Shown: positions 33,065 to 38,392 of the stretch, one piece after another
Numbering within the stretch: the first letter of the stretch is position 1
Layout: each line of letters opens with the position of its first letter
Assembly (NCBI GenBank): GCA_018813505.1
Contig: JAHJBM010000087.1
Span: 1 to 38,392, forward strand
Source: Microcaldota archaeon
Lineage (GTDB): Archaea > Micrarchaeota > Micrarchaeia > Anstonellales > Bilamarchaeaceae
Direction: 5' to 3'
DNA length: 38,392 nucleotides
Notes under the pieces: generated by a model
Seen by the model: the letters and a program-made list of their open reading frames with translations, nothing else
What the model was told of the DNA's origin: nothing
Database searches by the model: none
Translations under genes and position numbers: made by a program

Positions 33065-33637
33065 ATGAATGGAAATGGAATACAATTTTCAAGAACTCGC
33101 AAACTTCTAGTTGGATGTACCAGACCTAACGAGATTACTGCTCTAAGAGAAGGAATTTTTGTAGAACATATGAGCACGACAAACGGAACCAGCCTCTTCG
33201 ATGTAACTGCAGTTGGAATGAAACCAACACGAGTTATTATGCAAAAGGATGAAAAAGGAAAAATATTCGCAGAACCTCCAGAAGTAAGGATTGTGAATAA
33301 TGAAACCACGAACCATGTCAGATTATGCAATGGTAAAGGAGAAGTTAGAGCAATAATAGAAAGAACTGGAATTCAACTGACTGATGAAATGCCGATAAAA
33401 TTCGAAGGCGGCAATGCAGAAATAATTGGAAGTTCTGAAGATGGCGAAGCAATAACATGGTATGTACGATTGTGGAACCAAGAACATCAGAGTTTGATTA
33501 GTCTTGAATTCGGATATGGAACAGTATCGCGAGCAATTACTGAGATATTAGGAAATCACATGGTAAAAGTGGATGGAAGAGTCGGAGAATTCGGCAACAT
33601 CGAGTTTTTTGTCAGCTCAAAACAGATCAGCAGATAA
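33065..33637 (+). CDS. Orphan protein, beta-rich
   Basis: 190 residues from ATG 33065; the longer track frame upstream is out of phase with the real preceding gene. GGCGTGAT gives a weak ribosome site. Strand-like stretches dominate (FEGGNAEIIGSSEDGEAITW and similar), no signal peptide. Possibly two related beta domains; I cannot name a family. It closes the operon started by promoter copy B; a perfect hairpin follows about 70 bases later. Confidence 0.65.
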   Translation: MNGNGIQFSRTRKLLVGCTRPNEITALREGIFVEHMSTTNGTSLFDVTAVGMKPTRVIMQKDEKGKIFAEPPEVRIVNNETTNHVRLCNGKGEVRAIIERTGIQLTDEMPIKFEGGNAEIIGSSEDGEAITWYVRLWNQEHQSLISLEFGYGTVSRAITEILGNHMVKVDGRVGEFGNIEFFVSSKQISR

Positions 33638-33707
33638 CCGAGCCATGAAGTTTGTTGATATGCGCTCCCAGTTAGTTGTTTGATGATATGAACACGCCTG
33701 GGACACG

Positions 33708-33728
33708 GCAACAATAGTGGATTGTTGC
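33708..33728 (+). terminator. Perfect hairpin between convergent transcripts
   Basis: GCAACAAT, loop AGTGG, ATTGTTGC: eight perfect pairs. It lies between the plus-strand orphan operon and the minus-strand hicBA, where a terminator or RNA end would be expected. There is no T-run beside it. Confidence 0.4.
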
Positions 33729-33748
33729 AAGTGCATAGAATGATAGAT

Positions 33749-33961
33749 TTACAATAATTCGAATAAACTTTCCTTAGAGATACCTATCGTTTTAAGTATC
33801 TGAATTAATGTTCCTTTTTTCAAACTTTTATGCTGAGGAATCACTAGTAATTTATCTTCTTTTTTCAAAATAATGTGACTTCATTTCTGCCGTCTTATCT
33901 CAAACCCAAGCTTCAGTGCAACCTTCACTAGAGCTTTGCCACTTACAACAGGAAGCTTCAT
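33749..33961 (-). pseudogene. hicA: HicA toxin interrupted by a stop codon
   Basis: The minus strand encodes a complete HicA of 70 residues, MKLPVVSGKALVKVALKLG onward, but codon 27 (33881-33883) is TGA. The family has Gly here in the GSH motif, so this is a GGA-to-TGA change directly before SHIIL, which keeps the catalytic histidine. The rest (LVIPQHKSLKKGTL) is intact. TGA is an ordinary stop elsewhere in this window. The toxin, an mRNA interferase in this family, is thus dead unless read through. Confidence 0.85.
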
Positions 33962-34033
33962 GAATATCAACTGTAGGAAAGTAATCGATTATTTAAAATG
34001 CTACCGTTTAGCAAAGATTAGATTATCATTATT

Positions 34034-34246
34034 TTAACCAGGAGAAGGCTCGATAACCTTGACCAAAGTAGTTGGATTTTTCAGATTAGAAGATTTTAGT
34101 TCTTCTAAATAAAGTTCCATTGCCTCCTCGATATTTTTCATGGTTTCTTCTTCACTGTCACCCTCAGAGATGCAGCCTGGTAACTCTGGGATATATGCAG
34201 TATAGCCACCTTCTTGTTGTTTTTCTAAGACAACATGATATTTCAT
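34034..34246 (-). CDS. hicB: HicB-family antitoxin
   Basis: 70 residues from ATG 34246 (MKYHVVLEKQQEGG), which lies about 26 bases after a TATA-like ATAAAAAC; the longer track start overlaps the nreA gene. YTAYIPELPGCISEGDSEEE is the HicB core, with the usual helix after it. No separate DNA-binding domain is present. It precedes hicA by 72 bases, the order hicB-hicA. With hicA broken, it is an orphan antitoxin that may still neutralise related toxins. Confidence 0.88.
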   Translation of the reverse strand: MKYHVVLEKQQEGGYTAYIPELPGCISEGDSEEETMKNIEEAMELYLEELKSSNLKNPTTLVKVIEPSPG

Positions 34247-34317
34247 ATCAACTATCTTGCATTGATCTGTTTTTATTTTTTCTGTTTTTATGATTGCTAA
34301 ACCGAACAGCCGCGGAA

Positions 34318-35517
34318 ATGCACTGTCCAAATGCATTTAAAGCTCAAAAGCGAAAACATATCATGGGAATAGGAAAGGGCGCATATCTCAAAAAGATTAC
34401 AGCAGGTACAATGAAATGGCGCAGCATTGAAGTTGGCGAGAAAGTTGACGGCTCAAGCCCACCTTCGGTTTTTATCGGAGCATATGGCTATCCAAAAGTT
34501 TGTATAGGGCCAATGCTCACTCCATCCTATGGAGATACAACAATCCTTGACAGACCAGAAGAATGGATCCCAAAACAAAAAAATCAGGAAGATATAATTC
34601 GATTCAGACTTGATCTTGTAAGAGGAAAACAAGAAGTTGGAATAAAGGACCTTGAAAACAAAATGGTCGGAAAATTGCAAGAGATTTCTCTTGCAACTAA
34701 TTCTGTTGAAAGCGAAGCAATGTTCAAGCATAAACCAAAAGGCATTACTTTCAACGAGGAACATCAGCCATTCGGACCAAGCGGATCCATAGATAAATTT
34801 GATATAGGAAATGTAAAATGGGATCAGAATTTGGAATATACTTTTTACGATACTGATTTGAAAGCATCAAACGCTTTTTTTGATTTGTATAAAGAAGGAA
34901 CATTGATATCTCAGATACAAAAGGCATTATCAACTGGCACAATGGGAATAGGAAAAAATCGCAAACTTGTACCAACAAGATGGTCTATTACTGCTGTTGA
35001 TAGCAGTTTGGCAAGTGCATTGTACGGGCGCGTGAAATATTACGATGTCGTCGACAACTATCGAGTCTATGAGTTCTCAAGCCTGAACAATTATTATGCA
35101 ATAATATTGACTCCAACACCGTGGATGTATGAATGGCTTGAGGCTTTCATACATGTAATGGGTAAGGAAGAATTTGTTTTTTCTGATTATGAATACACAA
35201 AAGGTAAAAGCGAATATTCCTGTGTTGGTGGCTGCTATTACAGTTGTAAGTTTGGGGTTTTGGAAGCCTTGGAAAGAATGAAGAAGCAGGCTGGGGCAAT
35301 TGTATTGCGAGAAGCCTATGAAGGATATGTGCCGCTTGGCGTGTTCAATGTAAGGGAAAATGTGAGGCATGCATTAGAACAGCAACCAAGGGAATTCGAA
35401 TCTTTCAGAAGTGCAATGAATTATGTTTCCACAAAACTGAAATTGCCGATTTCAAGATTCATAGATCAGGGAGTTTTGATAAAAGAGATGTTGAAATATA
35501 GGCAGACTACACTGTGA
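34318..35517 (+). CDS. nreA: NreA-family DNA repair protein
   Basis: About 399 residues from ATG 34318. The conserved NreA core is present: FIGAYGYPKVCIGP, ILDRPEEW, KLVPTRWSITAVD and the C-terminal region with SRFIDQGVL. NreA works with PCNA in repair of crosslink and alkylation damage in archaea. The N-terminal zinc motif (CxxC...CG...CP) that usually precedes the core is missing apart from a single CP, and a PIP-box-like PCNA motif at the very end is not clear. The start and end are therefore less sure than the family. Confidence 0.85.
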   Translation: MHCPNAFKAQKRKHIMGIGKGAYLKKITAGTMKWRSIEVGEKVDGSSPPSVFIGAYGYPKVCIGPMLTPSYGDTTILDRPEEWIPKQKNQEDIIRFRLDLVRGKQEVGIKDLENKMVGKLQEISLATNSVESEAMFKHKPKGITFNEEHQPFGPSGSIDKFDIGNVKWDQNLEYTFYDTDLKASNAFFDLYKEGTLISQIQKALSTGTMGIGKNRKLVPTRWSITAVDSSLASALYGRVKYYDVVDNYRVYEFSSLNNYYAIILTPTPWMYEWLEAFIHVMGKEEFVFSDYEYTKGKSEYSCVGGCYYSCKFGVLEALERMKKQAGAIVLREAYEGYVPLGVFNVRENVRHALEQQPREFESFRSAMNYVSTKLKLPISRFIDQGVLIKEMLKYRQTTL

Positions 35518-35609
35518 ATCGACTGCTTAAATGCACAACTATTTCTTTTTTAAACATAAGCCACTACCAGATGCAATACACGAGTAGTTAAAGACTTTTA
35601 GAAAGTGTG

Positions 35610-37064
35610 ATGTTTTTGGACATAATTAAATACTTGGAAGAGCACGCCGCTGGCAGAATCACACTAATTTTCAAACAAAGGCAAATGAAAAAAGCGGCAA
35701 ACTGGATGACCAGACATACGATCATGGAAGAACCGGCTGATTATTGGACATGCAGACCAGAAATTTCAGACTTGGTCGGGATTCTTAAGAAAGGTGATAT
35801 TAGTGCAAAAAGAGATGCGATCACAAGACTTGTTGGGTTTGGACAGCCATATTGTGTTAAGTATTTCATCAAATATCTTGAGATCAATGGGCGAGATGCA
35901 TTATACCCAGATATTAATGGAGCGATGTCTTCCATTATTGACAAACACCCGCACAGTACTTCTTTGGCTGGTAGCAACTTTTCATGGCTTGTTAATGCAT
36001 GCGGTACTACATACGATGAGCTGTTTGGTATAAGAAGTACTGGTTTCGCTGCCAGAGATTATGAGATGCAACATGACATCAGACGCATGCTGTCCAGAAT
36101 TTGCATCGCAAACCCCATGAATGAAACGATAACAGAACATGCCGAATATCTCCATAAGTCAGTAGATATTGACTACAGATACATGGTTCTGCATTCGATA
36201 GCAATTGCAGAGATAATAAGCGAAAGACTGAAACGCTATCCCAATGATGAGACAGCGTTAAAACTGAAAACAAACGCAGCAGAACATAGTGGACAGATAT
36301 GTAATTGGATTATTTCTGCAAAATTAGGCGATGAGGAAGCGATTATCCGCTTGCTTCGCATTTTTCGGTTTGGTTTATTTGGTGATCCTGACAATGATAT
36401 TATAGGTTACTTTGCCGGGCTTGGAAATCCTCTGGCAATAGGACAAATAGCTGCCACTATACCGCAGGATATTACAAGTAAAAAAGATGATGATCGCCGC
36501 AACCGTAGTTATGATGCCATCGAACAGTTGGCTCAAAAAAACCAGGACTTCGAAATTGATAAAAATACTAAACAGACTTTGCTAACAAACCTGAAATTAA
36601 ACCATGTAACGTATCCGGCAGTAGCCATGGCATTTGCACATTTGGGGATTATTGAAGCTGTTTCGCTGCTTTTGATGGATTCCAGATATCCCCCTGTTTT
36701 TGCGAAGCAACCTGAAAACGATTCCGATTCGGATCCAATTCGTGATACATTGTTGGAAACCCCTTTGGCATGCGCTGCTGCAATCAGGCAGCTGCTCGCA
36801 AGATGTGATAGCAGTGATAAATTGAAATTGTTTGAGAAGGAACTTGGCAACGCTATAGACCTCTTAAAATCGCCACCCCAGGAATGGAATATGGAAAACT
36901 GGAAAACATTATCAAAGCTTAATAGGAGTGACAAACGACCATTGTTCGATGATATCGATAAATTCCGCGAACAAGAAACCCACAAACTGATTAATGAACT
37001 TCGCGAGGAAATTTCCAGAAAAACAAATGATGCTGGTATAAAACCGAATGGACCATACAGATAA
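35610..37064 (+). CDS. Alpha-solenoid-like orphan protein
   Basis: 485 residues from ATG 35610 (a GTG is one codon earlier). Almost entirely helical, with repeat-like units such as AKRDAITRLVGFGQPYCVKY, LGDEEAIIRLLRIF and LGNPLAIGQIAAT that look like degenerate HEAT/Sel1-type repeats. No membrane segment or catalytic motif. Probably a protein-binding scaffold. It stands alone 92 bases after nreA with a TTTTTTAAAC box in between. Confidence 0.65.
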   Translation: MFLDIIKYLEEHAAGRITLIFKQRQMKKAANWMTRHTIMEEPADYWTCRPEISDLVGILKKGDISAKRDAITRLVGFGQPYCVKYFIKYLEINGRDALYPDINGAMSSIIDKHPHSTSLAGSNFSWLVNACGTTYDELFGIRSTGFAARDYEMQHDIRRMLSRICIANPMNETITEHAEYLHKSVDIDYRYMVLHSIAIAEIISERLKRYPNDETALKLKTNAAEHSGQICNWIISAKLGDEEAIIRLLRIFRFGLFGDPDNDIIGYFAGLGNPLAIGQIAATIPQDITSKKDDDRRNRSYDAIEQLAQKNQDFEIDKNTKQTLLTNLKLNHVTYPAVAMAFAHLGIIEAVSLLLMDSRYPPVFAKQPENDSDSDPIRDTLLETPLACAAAIRQLLARCDSSDKLKLFEKELGNAIDLLKSPPQEWNMENWKTLSKLNRSDKRPLFDDIDKFREQETHKLINELREEISRKTNDAGIKPNGPYR

Positions 37065-37113
37065 ACAGTGAAATAGTAACGATGTTGGAGTTGAATTGTA
37101 TTACTGAAGATTA

Positions 37114-37857
37114 TTACTTATCAGCAATCAGATCATAAACAGGTTCTATTGCATTGGTTATCTGTCTAAGTACGATATTAACACGCGATCTGGATCTACC
37201 ATTCCCAGAATTTGGAGATAATTCTTTGATCGCATCTCTCAATCGCCGGGTTCCATCAAGTTTCTTTGCTAGCAAACCGAATGCGACTGCAATGCAGGCT
37301 GCATTTTCTATTGCTTGCAATACAAACCATTCCGATAATTCAAACATCAAAACAGTTGTGGATTTTGGTCTATCCACGAGCATTGGCATTTGATTAAGAT
37401 CTGGATGTACAAGCCCGACATCGACAATATGGCCCACACCATTGGTATGTATACGTGCATCTTTTCCGTTTTGTTTCAGAACTTCATATAGTAATTGCAT
37501 TGCAGGAGTTGCTGGAACAGCAACAGAAATGAAAATGGGTGATGGAAGGCCATTTGTATGTGTTATTGGTATATCGACCATAGCATTAAATCTGGATGAA
37601 CGAAATTTTTCGGGGATATCGTCAGCTGGAATACTTACATTGTCCAACAGAGGGATTGCAAATGTCCTGCGCGAATATGCACGACCAAAATCATAAAGAT
37701 GCCATGCAGACAAAGGCATGTCACCGATAGAATGCACAACGCCAAAGCCAACAACACCGTTGTGCCTTGAACTTGTAGTATCAAAACTAAACTTCATTTC
37801 ACATGCAAGTTGAGTAGGATAACCAAGTGATCTTTTACACATACCATTAGAATGCAT
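37114..37857 (-). CDS. Orphan protein with promoter word shared with the 32 kb cluster
   Basis: 247 residues, mixed alpha/beta, no membrane segment. Phrases like VVGFGVVHSIGDM, GVGHIVDVGLVHP and a helical LSEWFVLQAIENAACIAV stand out, but I know no family. A TTTATAAA 27 bases upstream gives a leaderless start and belongs to the shared promoter type. Confidence 0.65.
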   Translation of the reverse strand: MHSNGMCKRSLGYPTQLACEMKFSFDTTSSRHNGVVGFGVVHSIGDMPLSAWHLYDFGRAYSRRTFAIPLLDNVSIPADDIPEKFRSSRFNAMVDIPITHTNGLPSPIFISVAVPATPAMQLLYEVLKQNGKDARIHTNGVGHIVDVGLVHPDLNQMPMLVDRPKSTTVLMFELSEWFVLQAIENAACIAVAFGLLAKKLDGTRRLRDAIKELSPNSGNGRSRSRVNIVLRQITNAIEPVYDLIADK

Positions 37858-37879
37858 AATTGTTGATTAATTGCAACGA

Positions 37880-37887
37880 TTTATAAA
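37880..37887 (-). promoter_or_regulatory. TATA box with conserved downstream word, copy C
   Basis: On the minus strand TTTATAAA is followed by TCGTTGCAATTAA, matching copies A and B through TTTATAAA-NN-GTTG-Y-A. It lies 27 bases before ATG 37857. Confidence 0.5.
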
Positions 37888-37938
37888 GAAATGCAAACCA
37901 CCATGAAAAATAACAAAAATAAACGAAAAATTGAAAAA

Positions 37939-38391
37939 TCATACTCTAATCAAAGAGTACTTCTTCTCAATGTTCAGGAAGGAAAGATTAACTTTTGATG
38001 CAAATGCACTGAGCACCGAATTTATCGCATAATACGAAATTGTGATGCCCGAAGCAAATGCAAGTCTTTCCATCGCAACCACAGGTATCAATGCAATCCA
38101 GACTTCAGCCGGAAGATTGAATGCATAAAGGAATGCAGTACTTCCGATTGCATGCGCTGTAAATGTAGTTCCAAGACTCCTTACGAAAAGGTTTTGTTTG
38201 TAGAATGTTGCTGCAAGGGGGATTAACCAATATAATGCATAATACCATGATGCTGCACCGTTTGGATGCATCCAGAACAAAAGCATACATATCAAAGGAA
38301 TGTAGGCAATTTCTCTTTTTTTACTGCCAAAATAAATGGCTGCAAGAACCATTGGGAAGAGTCTTACAAAGTTCAGTATTGTGAGTTCCTT
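37939..38391 (-). CDS. C-terminal part of a polytopic membrane protein, cut by the window edge
   Basis: The frame is open to the right edge (the track start at 38352 is internal), so the N-terminus lies outside. At least four membrane helices are visible (IAYIPLICMLLFWM, YALYWLIPLAATF, TAHAIGSTAFLYAF, VWIALIPVVAMERLAFASGI). No transporter motif is recognised. It ends NIEKKYSLIRV. Only the partial protein can be described. Confidence 0.75.
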   Translation of the reverse strand, partial: KELTILNFVRLFPMVLAAIYFGSKKREIAYIPLICMLLFWMHPNGAASWYYALYWLIPLAATFYKQNLFVRSLGTTFTAHAIGSTAFLYAFNLPAEVWIALIPVVAMERLAFASGITISYYAINSVLSAFASKVNLSFLNIEKKYSLIRV

Positions 38392-38392
38392 G

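Noticed and set aside
33881-33883. UGA read as an amino acid in hicA
   Set aside because: Many intact genes here (ino1, srp54, pepA) end in TGA, there is no selenocysteine-type hairpin visible, and HicA normally has Gly here.

Overview
This is a 38.4 kb window from an AT-rich archaeal chromosome. The evidence is the information-processing set: RNA polymerase subunit Rpo7 with Spt4, a 55-residue Rpo6/RpoK missing from the ORF track, a group II chaperonin (thermosome), SRP54, an ATP-dependent DNA ligase, NurA, NreA and a probable RNase P RNA. Archaeal class III (pilin-like) signal peptides agree. Many genes have a TATA-like box about 26 bases before the ATG and no leader; downstream genes carry GGTGA/GAGGTG-type ribosome sites. 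Many orphan proteins suggest a poorly sampled lineage, possibly DPANN-like or a deep euryarchaeote; I cannot name it from this window.

Layout. 0-1 kb: an edge gene tail and an orphan with a likely frameshifted start. 1-5 kb (minus): a class I aminotransferase, a four-gene pilin-like operon, spt4-rpo7. 5-11 kb: a Hanks-type Ser/Thr kinase with a membrane anchor, inositol-1-phosphate synthase behind a perfect 24-bp palindrome, a degenerate Nudix protein, a long KamA-family radical SAM enzyme, an AT-rich methyltransferase. 11.6-19.7 kb: a HEPN/MNT pair sharing one TATA box with DNA ligase, a doubled Lrp/AsnC regulator opposite a short asparaginase-like protein, an acetyltransferase remnant, leucyl aminopeptidase, a frameshifted acylphosphatase, the thermosome. 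19.9-26.6 kb: a polytopic membrane protein, an internally duplicated orphan, SRP54, a broken gene, RNase P RNA, NurA/dCTP deaminase on a shared promoter, a secreted sequon-rich protein, rpoK. 26.7-31.9 kb: HEAT protein, class V aminotransferase, glutaredoxin, truncated SET protein, ParB-fold (SerK-like) protein, orphans. 31.9-38.4 kb: a noncoding array of tight hairpins, an orphan cluster driven by near-identical promoters, hicB with a nonsense-mutated hicA, NreA, an alpha-solenoid orphan, another orphan with the shared promoter word, and a membrane protein cut by the window edge.

The most interesting signals are the hairpin array at 31.87-32.26 kb, where stems keep TTGAA/TTCAA outer arms while inner arms change in a compensatory way; the repeated promoter word TTTATAAA-NN-GTTG before three orphan transcription units; the divergent RNase P RNA; and the symmetric single-TATA divergent promoters. 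At least three genes look broken at short simple repeats, which points to recent decay or to sequence errors; this should be settled before any biological reading.
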